Shown in pieces: positions 18,146 to 27,554 of a stretch of 64,000 nt of DNA (positions are counted from its first letter, which is position 1; each line of letters begins with the position of its first letter). The stretch covers positions 62,001 through 126,000 of the forward strand of contig CANLBJ010000006.1 in assembly GCA_947488905.1 (NCBI GenBank). Direction: 5' to 3'. Under the pieces are notes generated by a model that saw only the letters and a list, made by a program, of their open reading frames with translations, ran no database searches and had not been told where the DNA came from. Source of the stretch: Ulvibacter algarum. Its GTDB lineage: Bacteria; Bacteroidota; Bacteroidia; Flavobacteriales; Flavobacteriaceae. The position numbers were made by a program, and so were the translations under genes.

Positions 18146-18205
18146 TTTATGAAGGCATTAACAAGTATTAACGGAGCGTTAATATTAAAAAAATAACGTT
18201 CTACT

Positions 18206-18213
18206 TACTTTTG
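18206..18213 (+). promoter_or_regulatory. -7 box TACTTTTG
   Basis: Exact TAnnTTTG match 13-19 bp before the two alternative ATGs of the small gene at 18226. Confidence 0.55.
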
Positions 18214-18225
18214 CTGATATAATTA

Positions 18226-18402
18226 ATGACAATGAGATTTTCTTTTAAAAAACCCTGTAAAGTAGAAGCCCTTAAAAAGCAATATGCAGAGCTCATGAGA
18301 AAATCTTACAAAAAAGCTTTAACAGATAAGGCTCAAAGCGATAAGGTTAAAGAAAAAGCAGAAGAGATATTTTATAAAATAATAGAACTACAAGGTTCTT
18401 AA
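18226..18402 (+). CDS. Lacal_2735-family small protein
   Basis: 58 residues (56 if the ATG at 18232 is used). It begins MTMRFSFKKPCKVEALKKQY and continues as one charged amphipathic helix to the end (IIELQGS). The pattern (FxFKK, then KVEALKKQYAELMRKSYK) matches the small Lacal_2735 family of Flavobacteriaceae, of unknown function. An exact promoter box precedes it. Its stop overlaps the convergent stop of the BtuF-like gene. Confidence 0.75.
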   Translation: MTMRFSFKKPCKVEALKKQYAELMRKSYKKALTDKAQSDKVKEKAEEIFYKIIELQGS

Positions 18403-19184
18403 GATAAACTAAGAGTCTCAAAATAATTAAATGCTTTTAATAGCCTAGAGCCATACCAGCTAAAATATTCTCCATCTACTAAATGCACTTGTTTTTCAAG
18501 TGCATTTTTTAATTCTAAGACATCTTGATTTTTAAATGGATAAGGCTCACTACTCAATAAAATTAAATCTGCTTGCTTTAAATCATTAAGTGTAATTTCT
18601 GGATACCTACCCTGTTTATGTTCTAGAATGTTTATTAAGCCATTAAGCTTAAGCAGGTAATCAATAAAAGTATCTTTACCAACACCCATATAAGGCGTTT
18701 TCCAAATAAGATAAGCTACTTTTTTTTTGGCTAAATTTTGAGAGCTTAACTTATTTTCAAATTCGTTCTGCGCTTTTTTTATAGCCTTCACAAGATGCTT
18801 CGCTTTGTCTTTTACATTTAAAAGCTCTCCTAACAAAATTATCATTTCATTATTACCAGCAACATCTTTTATATCACTCACCCATACTGGCGCTATCTGC
18901 TCACAAGCACTAACAATATCTTTTGTGTTCTCTTCTTTATTACAGATTATTAGATCTGGCTTTAATGCAGCAATTTTATCAATATGAATTGTTTTTGTGC
19001 CACCCACTACAGTTTTTGATGCTCTCAAACCTGAAGGATGAACGCAGAATTTTGTGACACCAACCAAGCTATCAACTAAACCTAAATCTACCAGCAGCTC
19101 CGTTTGAGATGGCACTAGTGATATAACACGCTTTGGTGTTTCAGAAAAAGTTAATGTTCTATGTAATTGATCCTTAACGATCAT
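18399..19184 (-). CDS. BtuF-like helical-backbone metal receptor without signal peptide
   Basis: 261 residues from [13 protein letters not shown]. An upstream in-frame ATG at 19358 would translate the antisense-frame interior of pyrF and is rejected. The fold is that of periplasmic cobalamin/iron-chelate-binding proteins: [48 protein letters not shown], and the interdomain helix. No export signal is visible, so it may be cytoplasmic or exported in an unusual way. The ATG overlaps the end of pyrF by 11 bp, and it appears to be the third gene of a prfA-pyrF operon. The ligand is likely a corrinoid or siderophore, by family only. Confidence 0.82.
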   Translation of the reverse strand: MIVKDQLHRTLTFSETPKRVISLVPSQTELLVDLGLVDSLVGVTKFCVHPSGLRASKTVVGGTKTIHIDKIAALKPDLIICNKEENTKDIVSACEQIAPVWVSDIKDVAGNNEMIILLGELLNVKDKAKHLVKAIKKAQNEFENKLSSQNLAKKKVAYLIWKTPYMGVGKDTFIDYLLKLNGLINILEHKQGRYPEITLNDLKQADLILLSSEPYPFKNQDVLELKNALEKQVHLVDGEYFSWYGSRLLKAFNYFETLSLS

Positions 19185-19992
19185 TGAGAATGATCTCCAT
19201 TTGCTGTTGCAAGTCGCCTGCAGCAGTTGCAGCGGCCAGAGCAAAATCTGTATCTTGAGAGGCGTAAATAATACCACGCGAAGAGTTAACCAATAGGCCA
19301 ATATTATCTGACATCCCGTATTTACAAACATCTTGCAAATTACCCCCTTGCGCTCCAACTCCTGGCACTAACAAAAAACTTGTAGGAACAATTTTTCTAA
19401 TCTCCTTAAAAAACTCAGCTTTTGTAGCTCCAACAACATACATTAAATTCTCGCTATTAACCCATTGTTTTGAAGTCTCAAGAACCGTTTTGTAAATCTC
19501 TTTTCCTTCGGAAATTTTAACCTGAAAATCAAAAGCCCCTTTATTTGAAGTTAAAGCTAAAAGTATAGTGTGTTTATTTTTAAATGCCAAAAAAGGCTCG
19601 ATAGAATCTTTACCCATATAAGGCGCAACGGTAACAGAATCAAAAGCTAAATCTTCAAAGAAAGCTTTTGCATACATGGTAGAGGTATTACCTATATCAC
19701 CACGCTTGGCATCTGCTATCGTAAAAACTTCTGGATAGCTAGTGTTTAGATAGTTAATTGTTTTTTCTAATGACTGCCACCCTTTAATACCGTAAGCCTC
19801 ATAGAAAGCAGTATTAGGCTTGTAAGCCACCGCTAAATGATGCGTTGCATCTATAATTGCTTTATTAAATGCAAAAATAGGATCATCCTCTTTTAATAAA
19901 TGCTTAGGCACTTTATTTAAATCAACATCTAGCCCAATGCATAAAAAAGATTTCTTTTTTTCTATTTGTGCAATTAATTCTTTTGTTGTCAT
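19174..19992 (-). CDS. pyrF: Orotidine 5'-phosphate decarboxylase
   Basis: 272 residues, the longer (type 2) OMP decarboxylase. Motifs are [14 protein letters not shown] at the start, the catalytic [15 protein letters not shown] block, and [11 protein letters not shown] with the phosphate-binding loop ([11 protein letters not shown]). It makes UMP from OMP in the last step of de novo pyrimidine synthesis. It lies 37 bp after prfA and overlaps the following BtuF-like gene. Confidence 0.96.
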   Translation of the reverse strand: MTTKELIAQIEKKKSFLCIGLDVDLNKVPKHLLKEDDPIFAFNKAIIDATHHLAVAYKPNTAFYEAYGIKGWQSLEKTINYLNTSYPEVFTIADAKRGDIGNTSTMYAKAFFEDLAFDSVTVAPYMGKDSIEPFLAFKNKHTILLALTSNKGAFDFQVKISEGKEIYKTVLETSKQWVNSENLMYVVGATKAEFFKEIRKIVPTSFLLVPGVGAQGGNLQDVCKYGMSDNIGLLVNSSRGIIYASQDTDFALAAATAAGDLQQQMEIILNDR

Positions 19993-20029
19993 AAGAGTAA
20001 TTTCCGAAGCAAAATGTAGCCTCTATAAA

Positions 20030-21106
20030 TTAAAATGCGTCACCAGATTCTTTAAGTCTTTCTGTATTATCAACTAACTGAAGTTCGTCAATAATTTTCT
20101 GAATATCACCATCAATAATATTACTTAGATCATATAAAGTTAGATTAATACGGTGATCTGTAACTCTACCTTGTGAGTAGTTATAGGTTCTAATCTTAGC
20201 ACTTCTATCTCCACTTGTCACTTGAGAACCACGTTTTAAAGCATCTTCAGCTTGCTTTTTTGCCAACTCTAAATCATACAACCTAGATCTTAATACCTTA
20301 AAAGCCTTTTCTTTATTCTTATGCTGCGATTTTTGATCTTGGCATTGAGCAACTAGACCTGTTGGCGTGTGTGTTAACCTTACAGCAGAGTATGTTGTAT
20401 TTACAGATTGCCCACCTGGACCAGAAGAACAGAAAAAATCAATACGTACATCTTTCATTTCTATCTGAACATCAAACTCTTCAGCCTCAGGAAAAACCAT
20501 AACAGTTGCTGCACTAGTATGAACACGACCTTGTGTTTCTGTTTGTGGTACACGCTGTACACGGTGCACTCCTGCTTCAAATTTTAATGTTCCGTAGACA
20601 TCATCTCCTTCTACTTCCATCTGGATAGCTTTATAACCACCACTAGTTCCTTCACTAAAATCTACAACGCTAGTTTTCCAACCTTTGCTCTCACAATATT
20701 TTGTGTACATACGGTGTAAATCTCCCGCAAAAATACTTGCTTCATCACCACCAGTACCCGCTTTAATTTCCATCACTGCATTTTTTGCATCTTCTGGATC
20801 TTTAGGGATAAGCATCACTTTTATTTCATCTTCTAAAACTACAATTTTAGATTTGGCTTCATCCATTTGCATTTTTGCCATCTCTACCATATCTGCATCA
20901 CTACCATCTGCTAGTAGCTCTTCTGCCTCTTCTATACGCTCTGTAGCTGTAAGATAAGCTTCACGTTTTTTCATTAACGCACTCAAATCCTTATACTCTT
21001 TAGTAAGAGATATATATTGTTTTTGGTCACTTATAATATCTGGCTGAATGATTAAATCACTCACCTCATCAAATCTGTTTTTTACTATCTGGAGTTTTTC
21101 TAACAT
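20030..21106 (-). CDS. prfA: Peptide chain release factor 1
   Basis: 358 residues, normal length. It has the coiled N-terminal domain, the PxT stop-codon recognition tripeptide as PQT (about 187-189) in [14 protein letters not shown], and the GGQ catalytic motif (231-233) in [12 protein letters not shown]. It releases peptides at UAA and UAG. It is the first gene of an apparent prfA-pyrF-btuF-like operon. Confidence 0.96.
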   Translation of the reverse strand: MLEKLQIVKNRFDEVSDLIIQPDIISDQKQYISLTKEYKDLSALMKKREAYLTATERIEEAEELLADGSDADMVEMAKMQMDEAKSKIVVLEDEIKVMLIPKDPEDAKNAVMEIKAGTGGDEASIFAGDLHRMYTKYCESKGWKTSVVDFSEGTSGGYKAIQMEVEGDDVYGTLKFEAGVHRVQRVPQTETQGRVHTSAATVMVFPEAEEFDVQIEMKDVRIDFFCSSGPGGQSVNTTYSAVRLTHTPTGLVAQCQDQKSQHKNKEKAFKVLRSRLYDLELAKKQAEDALKRGSQVTSGDRSAKIRTYNYSQGRVTDHRINLTLYDLSNIIDGDIQKIIDELQLVDNTERLKESGDAF

Positions 21107-21144
21107 ACCTTAATTTACGTTTGAAATCAATTTCAATACAGCTT

Positions 21145-21152
21145 CAAATTTA
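21145..21152 (-). promoter_or_regulatory. -7 box TAAATTTG for prfA
   Basis: Reverse-strand TAnnTTTG match, 38 bp before the prfA ATG. Confidence 0.5.
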
Positions 21153-21232
21153 CAATAAATTAAGGAAGAGGTCAATGTGAGAACATCTATATTTCACTAA
21201 AAAAATAAATGTTAGATGAAGTAAAGAGTAGT

Positions 21233-21976
21233 TTATGACAAAAAATCTTTTTCTTTTTTGAAAACTTCTTGATACGAAAAGGAAAATAATAGCATATAAG
21301 CTATTAAAAGTAAGAAACGCCCAAAGTATTGCCCAGATTCTGAATCTATTAATTTATAATAGCCAGCACCTCTAAAGGTCTCAGAGAATACTAATACCAT
21401 AATAAATAATACAAAAAATATGGATGACAAAGACTTAACATTATAATTATAAAGTAAAGCCAAAACAGAAACGGTAAAAGAACCTGAAATACTTATACAA
21501 ATAGCAACTAATAAAGAACTAGAAGAATGCATCTCAAACAGCATCTCCATAAGATAATATAGCAGCCATATATTTGCTAATATACCCACAATAAGAGCGA
21601 CTAAAAATGTGCGATTAATTGATTTAAAATCAATTTTACGATACAAAAAAACAATTAAGAAAGTAAATGAAACAAAATTGATTAACATACAAAAAATCCC
21701 AATAGCAAAGGTCTCAAAGAAGATTGACGCTAAACTTGAGAATGCATAGAAAAGCATATGCCAATAAATCAATTTATCAAGCTTCTTGCCATAAAGGTAA
21801 TATGAAGCTCCTAAAAACAATAAGCTAACTAGAACTCTCAGTGATCTGAAAATAAAAAAATTTTCATTTGGGTCTTGAAAAAAACTCAAACCCATAATAA
21901 TTACAGGAAGAACAAATAATAAAACATAGAATATGGTCGCCTTAGGATGTCTATCTGATGTTCTTTTTTTATACAT
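21233..21976 (-). CDS. Multi-spanning membrane protein, unknown function
   Basis: 247 residues with a basic N-terminus and about eight hydrophobic helices. The spacing and size are somewhat like YhhN/lysoplasmalogenase-type proteins, but the sequence does not show enough to assign it. A short charged C-terminus (KKEKDFLS) closes it. Lies between purM and prfA on the same strand, with about 90-125 bp gaps on either side, so probably its own unit. Confidence 0.7.
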   Translation of the reverse strand: MYKKRTSDRHPKATIFYVLLFVLPVIIMGLSFFQDPNENFFIFRSLRVLVSLLFLGASYYLYGKKLDKLIYWHMLFYAFSSLASIFFETFAIGIFCMLINFVSFTFLIVFLYRKIDFKSINRTFLVALIVGILANIWLLYYLMEMLFEMHSSSSLLVAICISISGSFTVSVLALLYNYNVKSLSSIFFVLFIMVLVFSETFRGAGYYKLIDSESGQYFGRFLLLIAYMLLFSFSYQEVFKKEKDFLS

Positions 21977-22067
21977 ATTTTAAATAAACGCCTAAAAATA
22001 TGTGTGCCCTAAAAATTATAAATACACTATTGACAAATAGACTTTAAAATGCAATTTAAGAAATTTC

Positions 22068-23249
22068 CTACAAATATTGGAAATCCCCATAGCTAGAATT
22101 GATCGTGAGCTTCTTTTTTTCTGAAGCTTCTACTCTACCAACTATTTTTGCAGGTACTCCAAAAGATTCTGAAATAGCTATAACATCTTGAGCAATTGCT
22201 TCTGGAAGATAGATTTCCATTCTATGACCCATATTAAAAACTTGATACATCTCTTTCCAGTCTGTACCACTTTCTTCTTGTATCAACCTAAATAGAGGTG
22301 GTAAATCAAAAAGATTATCTTTAATTATATGCAAGTTATCTATAAAGTGAAGTATTTTAGTTTGTGCACCTCCACTACAATGTACCATTCCGTGAATATC
22401 CTTATTTGTATATTTATTTAATATAGCTTTAATTATTGGCGCATATGTTCTTGTAGGTGATAATACTAACTTACCAGCATCTAAAGGAGACCCCTCTACA
22501 GGATCTGTCAAATTCATAGAACCAGAGTAAACTAAATCTTCTGGCACTGCGTGATCAAAACTTTCTGGATATTTTGTTGCTAGAACATTTCCGAAGACAT
22601 CATGACGCGCACTAGTTAAACCATTGCTCCCCATACCACCGTTATATTCTTTCTCGTAATTTGCTTGGCCAGAAGAGGCTAAACCTACAATAACGTCACC
22701 AGGTTTAATATTACCGTTATCTATCACATCACTCCTTTTCATGCGAGCGGTAACTGTACTATCTACTATTATAGTACGCACTAAATCTCCTACATCTGCA
22801 GTCTCACCACCTGTTGAGTGAATCTTGACACCATAACTGGACAAATCTGCTAGAATTTCTTCTGTACCATTAATTATAGCAGACAAAACCTCGCCTGTAA
22901 TTAAGTTTTTATTTCTTCCTATGGTAGATGATAATGTAATGTTATCTACTGCACCTACGCATAAAAGATCATCAACATTCATTATTAATGCATCTTGTGC
23001 TATGCCTTTCCATACAGAAATATCTCCAGTTTCTTTCCAGTACATATAAGCTAGGGATGACTTAGTACCTGCTCCATCAGCGTGCATTATAAGACAATAG
23101 TCTTCATCACCTGTTAAATAATCTGGTACAATTTTGCAAAATGCCTTAGGGAAAAGCCCTTTATCAACATTTTTAATGGCATTATGCACATCTTCTTTTC
23201 CTGCGGAAACTCCTCGTTGTGCGTATCTTTTTGAAACTTCTTGGCTCAT
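22068..23249 (-). CDS. purM: Phosphoribosylformylglycinamidine cyclo-ligase (AIR synthetase)
   Basis: 393 residues from MSQEVSKRYAQRGVSAGKED. An upstream ATG at 23294 would lie beyond the promoter box. Motifs typical of the longer Bacteroidetes PurM are DGAGTKSSLAY, MNVDDLLCVGAVDN, STGGETADVGDLVRT, and GLASSGQANYEKEYNGGMGSNG for ATP and substrate binding. It converts FGAM to AIR in purine synthesis. A terminator of the curli operon and an exact -7 box directly precede it. Confidence 0.95.
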   Translation of the reverse strand: MSQEVSKRYAQRGVSAGKEDVHNAIKNVDKGLFPKAFCKIVPDYLTGDEDYCLIMHADGAGTKSSLAYMYWKETGDISVWKGIAQDALIMNVDDLLCVGAVDNITLSSTIGRNKNLITGEVLSAIINGTEEILADLSSYGVKIHSTGGETADVGDLVRTIIVDSTVTARMKRSDVIDNGNIKPGDVIVGLASSGQANYEKEYNGGMGSNGLTSARHDVFGNVLATKYPESFDHAVPEDLVYSGSMNLTDPVEGSPLDAGKLVLSPTRTYAPIIKAILNKYTNKDIHGMVHCSGGAQTKILHFIDNLHIIKDNLFDLPPLFRLIQEESGTDWKEMYQVFNMGHRMEIYLPEAIAQDVIAISESFGVPAKIVGRVEASEKKKLTINSSYGDFQYL

Positions 23250-23268
23250 AACATTGGTAAATTGGACA

Positions 23269-23276
23269 CAAAAATA
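23269..23276 (-). promoter_or_regulatory. -7 box TATTTTTG for purM
   Basis: Reverse-strand TAnnTTTG match, 19 bp before the purM ATG, and just after the curli-operon terminator. Confidence 0.6.
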
Positions 23277-23281
23277 CAAAT

Positions 23282-23308
23282 AAAAAAAGCCCACTTAAGT
23301 GGACTTTT
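23282..23308 (-). terminator. Intrinsic terminator of the curli operon
   Basis: The stem AAAAG/CTTTT plus the palindrome CCACTTAAGTGG has one internal mismatch and, read on the reverse strand, ends in seven T residues. It lies 20 bp after the last gene of the curli operon. Confidence 0.75.
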
Positions 23309-23328
23309 CAATTATAATTTAAAACCTT

Positions 23329-24846
23329 TTAATTTTCCCAGTCTGGAAAAAAACCAGGTTCAAACAATTGCTTATCTATTTCATTTTGACCAATAGGTGT
23401 GTAAAATACAGATGGAATCGCGTTTATATTATTATATACTCTTGTAAAAATAACTGCTCCTTCACTAGGCGAAAATTGGCAATGGTAGTCATTTTGCCCT
23501 ACTAAAACGTCTGTTTGCACCATCTCTGTTGTATTTAGAGGTATATCATGAATAAACATACGTGAGTTAAAAATTCTATAAATAGGGTTTTCTGCCTCAT
23601 CAATATCCCTAGAATAAAGCACTCTTTCACCATCAGCAGAGATGTCTATACTTAATGCTGCTCCTGGTACGTTTTCTAGAATCACATGCTCTTCCATTTC
23701 TGTTTCTAAATTATAAGTATAGATTTTCACCTCATAACCCTCAAAATTGTTAGTTTTAAGTAAAATTACATCTTCATCAAACTGCGCAATTTTAACTTCG
23801 GAAATCAAAGAACCATCTGGAGTTGTATAAATTGGCGGCCCACTACCACTACCATCAACATTAATTTTATATAATTTATCAAAACTAGGATAATAAAGAG
23901 CACCTCCATCTTGTGCCCAACTAAACTCTAACTCTTCTGCTCTAAACCCTCCTACAGGTATTGTGTTTGTAACTTGTTGCTTATTTGTACCATCTAGATT
24001 CATAGTAAACAAATGAGTGTTTCCACCTACGTTTCTTAAATAAGCTAGTTTATTTACAGTCACATTTTTTTTAGGCTTATAACTATTGTCATTAGAGTCT
24101 GTTAACTGTAATATATTAAGATTTATCTCTGGAGAGCCACTTACATCTTCATTTCCTGAATAAATAATGTTATTTCCGTTTTCAATTTTTGTGAAAAAGA
24201 ACGGATTATCTGGTTGTGTTAATGTAGTAAACTCACTAATAGAAGAAGTAACAGGATCATTCTCTTGATCATCTGCAGTCATTTCCCAAAAGTAGTTTGT
24301 TGCAAGCATTAAATCTGACACTACAAGAGTGGTGTCTTGTACAATAATAAATTCTTGAATTTCTTGTGTAAGACCGTTTCTAAGTTGCAATTTATAGGTG
24401 ATTAGGTCATCTTCCGCATCTTCAGAATTCCAACTAAATTCTACTTGCAATCCTACATTTTGCGCTCCATCCTCTGGAAAGAGCAACTCTGGAACCGTTG
24501 GCGCAGAATTATCACCATTATTTTTATTTAGAAGAACAATAATCTCAGAAATTGAATTTTCTGTAACTAATGCTGGCTCAAACCCTGTAGTATAATCATC
24601 TAATTCTGCTTGTACAGAATAGTCATCAACTGGAATTTGAGATAGCGTAAATCTACCATCCTCTCCTGTAGTTGCCGTTGTAGTTGTTGGGTTTGTTTTT
24701 ACCACAACACCACTTAAGATCTCATTTGTCTCTCTATCTCTAACCACCCCAGTTATTGACCCTTTTAACTCTGGATCTATCGTATCTTCTGAGCAACCTA
24801 GCGTTATAAGAAGTAAAAAAACTAAAGAATATTTTAATGTTTTCAT
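23329..24846 (-). CDS. Lipoprotein with carboxypeptidase-regulatory-like, Fn3-like and TolB-like propeller domains
   Basis: 505 residues from MKTLKYSLVFLLLITLGC (lipoprotein signal; two further ATGs lie just upstream). A CarboxypepD_reg-like domain (about 28-110) has GSITGVVRDRETNEILSGVVV and TGEDGRFTLSQIP. A fibronectin III-like domain (about 115-215) has FSWNSEDAEDDLITYKLQLR. TolB/WD40-type propeller blades follow (about 230-500), with repeated LxxSxDGxR-like segments. It starts 26 bp after the csgG stop and ends at the operon terminator, so it is the last gene of the curli operon. It probably acts at the outer membrane surface, perhaps contacting fibres or CsgG; that is inference. Confidence 0.82.
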   Translation of the reverse strand: MKTLKYSLVFLLLITLGCSEDTIDPELKGSITGVVRDRETNEILSGVVVKTNPTTTTATTGEDGRFTLSQIPVDDYSVQAELDDYTTGFEPALVTENSISEIIVLLNKNNGDNSAPTVPELLFPEDGAQNVGLQVEFSWNSEDAEDDLITYKLQLRNGLTQEIQEFIIVQDTTLVVSDLMLATNYFWEMTADDQENDPVTSSISEFTTLTQPDNPFFFTKIENGNNIIYSGNEDVSGSPEINLNILQLTDSNDNSYKPKKNVTVNKLAYLRNVGGNTHLFTMNLDGTNKQQVTNTIPVGGFRAEELEFSWAQDGGALYYPSFDKLYKINVDGSGSGPPIYTTPDGSLISEVKIAQFDEDVILLKTNNFEGYEVKIYTYNLETEMEEHVILENVPGAALSIDISADGERVLYSRDIDEAENPIYRIFNSRMFIHDIPLNTTEMVQTDVLVGQNDYHCQFSPSEGAVIFTRVYNNINAIPSVFYTPIGQNEIDKQLFEPGFFPDWEN

Positions 24847-24872
24847 CATAATGTAATTCATTTATCCAAAAA

Positions 24873-26294
24873 TTATTTTGTTTCTAGCGGTTCTTCTATT
24901 GCTTTCTTTTTCTTGAACTTTAAATTAAAGTTATAGTTTAACCCTACACCGAAGCCATAGTAAAAGTCATCTCGCTTACCTTGCTCAAGCCTATCAACAG
25001 AATCACTAAAAACTATATTTTGTTCAGTAAAAAAATTGAGATCAAATCTTGAGTTTACGCTATATCTCATACCTATACCCGCTTGCATTTTAAAGAATGT
25101 TTTTCCGTATTCTGGAATTGGAAAGTAATCATCAACTTCTCTAATAAGTCCTCCTCCAGCAAAAATGTATGGTGAAAAATCATCTCTAGGAAGTAATTCT
25201 ACTTGAGCATTCAGGTCTAAGTCTCCAAAACTTTTTGAAAACTGTTTGCCGTTATTTAATTTAATAAAGCCAAAGGAAGCTGAGAGGCTTAAATATTTAT
25301 TTACACGCTGTTTTAACTGAAATCTAGTTAAGTAACCTAATTTTTTTGTTGAGTAATCCCCATCAATTAATGCTGCCCCACCGGTTACACCAAGTGATGT
25401 TTTATATTTTCTATCAACCATAACTCTATCATACAGCTCCATGGATTGAGTTTCATTTTTCTCTTCTATATATTCAGAAACTAATTTATCATCTAGCGCA
25501 ACACCTTCTTTAGTGCCCCAAAACTTATCTTTAATACCTTCTAAAATCAAATCGTGTACTGCTTTTTCAATAGCATCTTTAACTGCTATTTGACCTGGCT
25601 CATTTTGTGTAATTCCAGTTTCTGCTTCTAATAAACGTTGAAATTTCACAAACCTAAAAAAACTTGCGTCAATAGCTTGAGAAAGAATAGTTTTTGAAAC
25701 ATATACTGTTTTAAGAATCCTTCCATTACTAGTAGACACCGCTCTAAGATAAATAGTTATTCTATCTTGACGGTACTGTGTAGATCCACCTATACCAAAA
25801 TATCTCGCACCTACACCCCCCGTTATAATATTAGTGTCGTAAGACACAATACCCCCTTCTAGTATAAGACCTGCATAAAGCAATGGAGGTAAAGGCGGCT
25901 CGTTTGGGTTTAAATTTTTTATATATTCTTTTTTAGTATTTCTAATTATATTTCTTTCTGTTGAAAGGTTATTTAAGTTTTCTCGTTCTATAGGAATAAA
26001 CCACCCAGAATCTTCTAAAGCATTTATCAATATCGTAGTTCCACCTTGAGTAACAGCAGTACTAAAAGTACTCCCGTTTTCTACAGGTTTATACTGTCCA
26101 GTTTGATCACTAAAGTTATAAACAGCAATCTCCACAGGAGCTGCTGCTTCAGGAAGATCTAATAATTTTTTTGTACTCCTAGAATATTCACCAACTCTTG
26201 CTGGTGTTCTCTCTAATGGTTGATTAAAAAAAGCTGCGCAAGAACTAAGTGCAAGCGTGCTAAAAGCAAGAAGGAATTTTAAATATTTAAGCAT
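24873..26294 (-). CDS. csgG: CsgG curli secretion pore with added C-terminal beta-barrel
   Basis: 473 residues against about 277 for E. coli CsgG. The lipobox LSSC gives lipid Cys19. Residues about 30-260 match CsgG: VEIAVYNFSDQTGQYKP, NALEDSGWFIPIERENLNN, LYAGLILEGGIVSYDTN, YFGIGGSTQYRQDRITIYLRA, KTILSQAIDASFFRF. The oligomer forms the outer-membrane channel for unfolded curlins. From about 295 to 465 the sequence looks like an extra OmpA-type eight-strand barrel (SLGVTGGAALIDG, LSASFGFIKL, PYIFAGGGL, GIGMRYSVNSRFDL, YGFGVGLNYNF). This C-terminal part is absent from the enterobacterial protein. Confidence 0.92.
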   Translation of the reverse strand: MLKYLKFLLAFSTLALSSCAAFFNQPLERTPARVGEYSRSTKKLLDLPEAAAPVEIAVYNFSDQTGQYKPVENGSTFSTAVTQGGTTILINALEDSGWFIPIERENLNNLSTERNIIRNTKKEYIKNLNPNEPPLPPLLYAGLILEGGIVSYDTNIITGGVGARYFGIGGSTQYRQDRITIYLRAVSTSNGRILKTVYVSKTILSQAIDASFFRFVKFQRLLEAETGITQNEPGQIAVKDAIEKAVHDLILEGIKDKFWGTKEGVALDDKLVSEYIEEKNETQSMELYDRVMVDRKYKTSLGVTGGAALIDGDYSTKKLGYLTRFQLKQRVNKYLSLSASFGFIKLNNGKQFSKSFGDLDLNAQVELLPRDDFSPYIFAGGGLIREVDDYFPIPEYGKTFFKMQAGIGMRYSVNSRFDLNFFTEQNIVFSDSVDRLEQGKRDDFYYGFGVGLNYNFNLKFKKKKAIEEPLETK

Positions 26295-26336
26295 AAGTTA
26301 TTTGGTTGGTGATATAAGATTTTTTATTTGTAAAGA

Positions 26337-26759
26337 TTATCCACCTGAAGGTATGACTATTTGAGTCTGTTCTCCATTAGATGTATCAAAAATATTTATT
26401 ACCAAACCTTCATTAGATTCAAAAACCTCTACAGCAAGATCACCAACTGTAAATGAACCTGGTTCAGTAAGGTCACCTAGTGAACCTAATTGTTGTTGAA
26501 GAAGTGTACGAGATATTTGTCCCAAAAGTTGATTTCTTAAACTCTCGCCAAATTGATCTAATTCTGACTCTTCTTCTCCTTGATTTCTTGGCGCTAAAAT
26601 GCTGTTCTGTGCATTTGCAGAACTTAACAACCAATTGTAATTAAAAGTATCACCGCCAAAAGCAGGGTTTATAGGTTTATAAGAGAATTGCTGAGAGTAA
26701 CAACAACCTGTGATAAACATCATTATAATAATTAAAAAGGGTGTAGATTTTTTTATCAT
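26337..26759 (-). CDS. csgF: CsgF curli assembly factor
   Basis: 140 residues with a signal peptide (MIKKSTPFLIIIMMFITG, followed by CCYSQ). The conserved CsgF start follows: QFSYKPINPAFGGDTFNYNW, the segment that inserts into the CsgG pore in E. coli. It then has a Gln-rich neck (LLGQISRTLLQQQLG) and a beta-rich head ending in IVIPSGG. It couples the CsgG channel to curlin nucleation at the surface. Only 2 bp separate it from the upstream csgE-like gene. Confidence 0.93.
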   Translation of the reverse strand: MIKKSTPFLIIIMMFITGCCYSQQFSYKPINPAFGGDTFNYNWLLSSANAQNSILAPRNQGEEESELDQFGESLRNQLLGQISRTLLQQQLGSLGDLTEPGSFTVGDLAVEVFESNEGLVINIFDTSNGEQTQIVIPSGG

Positions 26760-26761
26760 AA

Positions 26762-27544
26762 TTAATATTGCGTTAATTGTTTATCTTGTTTTTGTAGAAT
26801 TCTTAATTGTGCGATTGTTCTTTCAAAAGCTGTTTTTGCCATTTGTTCTAAAAATTGTTTTCTTGGCTGAGAAAAAAATTGCCAGACTAACTGGTTATCC
26901 ACTAAAACCTCAATTTTTGTTGTTCTTCCTCTTGCAAATGATTCTGTAACTAATATATCATATGGTGTATTTACTCCTAGATTATAATACTTAGAATAAA
27001 ACAGGCGATAGAAATCTAACCCTGGCTTACTTATTGTTTTTTTTAATACAAACCCTTTTTTAATGTATCCATCTTGCGCTGGGGCTTGATCATTTGTTAC
27101 GGCTTCAATTTTTTTTTTGTCAGTATCAATTTCTGTTTTACCTCCCTCTGCTAATTCTATTCTGGCCTGACCTATAGGTTTATCATCTTTGTCGTAAATT
27201 AATAATGCAAGGATAATTTTTCCGGTATCGTTATAATTTATAGTTACCGATGATAACACCTGTTTTTCATTTGCTTTAAGAAAAAATCTATTTCCCTGAC
27301 TTGATTTTGAAGTGTTTTTATTTTCATCTTCTCTAAAGACCATAAACTCATAACGTAAGTTATAATCTGAGGGTGTTAGGTTTTCTGAAATAGCATTAAA
27401 TGTATAAAACTCACTATTTTTATCAACTCTAATAGTGGCTTTAACTTCTTTATTGTAAAATTGGGCATTCACGTTATTTGCTAGAAAAAACGTAATTGCT
27501 AAAAAAAGTATTTTTTTGTATTTTATATGTTTAGTAATATTCAT
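26762..27544 (-). CDS. csgE: CsgE curli chaperone with N-terminal CsgH/CsgC-like domain
   Basis: 260 residues with a signal peptide to about residue 27 (NNVNAQ). Residues about 30-135 form an immunoglobulin-like beta domain (LRYEFMVFRED, FLKANEKQVLSSVTINY, ILALLIYDKDDKPIGQARIEL) that resembles the CsgH/CsgC amyloid-inhibitor fold. Residues about 160-255 align with CsgE (ISKPGLDFYRLFYSKYYN, NQLVWQFFSQPRKQFLEQ). In E. coli these are separate periplasmic proteins: CsgE caps CsgG and CsgC prevents premature polymerisation. Here both activities could be on one chain. The CsgE part is clear; the CsgH part is a fold-level inference. Confidence 0.88.
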   Translation of the reverse strand: MNITKHIKYKKILFLAITFFLANNVNAQFYNKEVKATIRVDKNSEFYTFNAISENLTPSDYNLRYEFMVFREDENKNTSKSSQGNRFFLKANEKQVLSSVTINYNDTGKIILALLIYDKDDKPIGQARIELAEGGKTEIDTDKKKIEAVTNDQAPAQDGYIKKGFVLKKTISKPGLDFYRLFYSKYYNLGVNTPYDILVTESFARGRTTKIEVLVDNQLVWQFFSQPRKQFLEQMAKTAFERTIAQLRILQKQDKQLTQY

Positions 27545-27554
27545 ATAAATATGA

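Noticed and set aside
19185-19358. Longer start for the BtuF-like gene
   Set aside because: The 58 extra residues are a second frame of pyrF with no signal-peptide logic; the family start fits at 19184.
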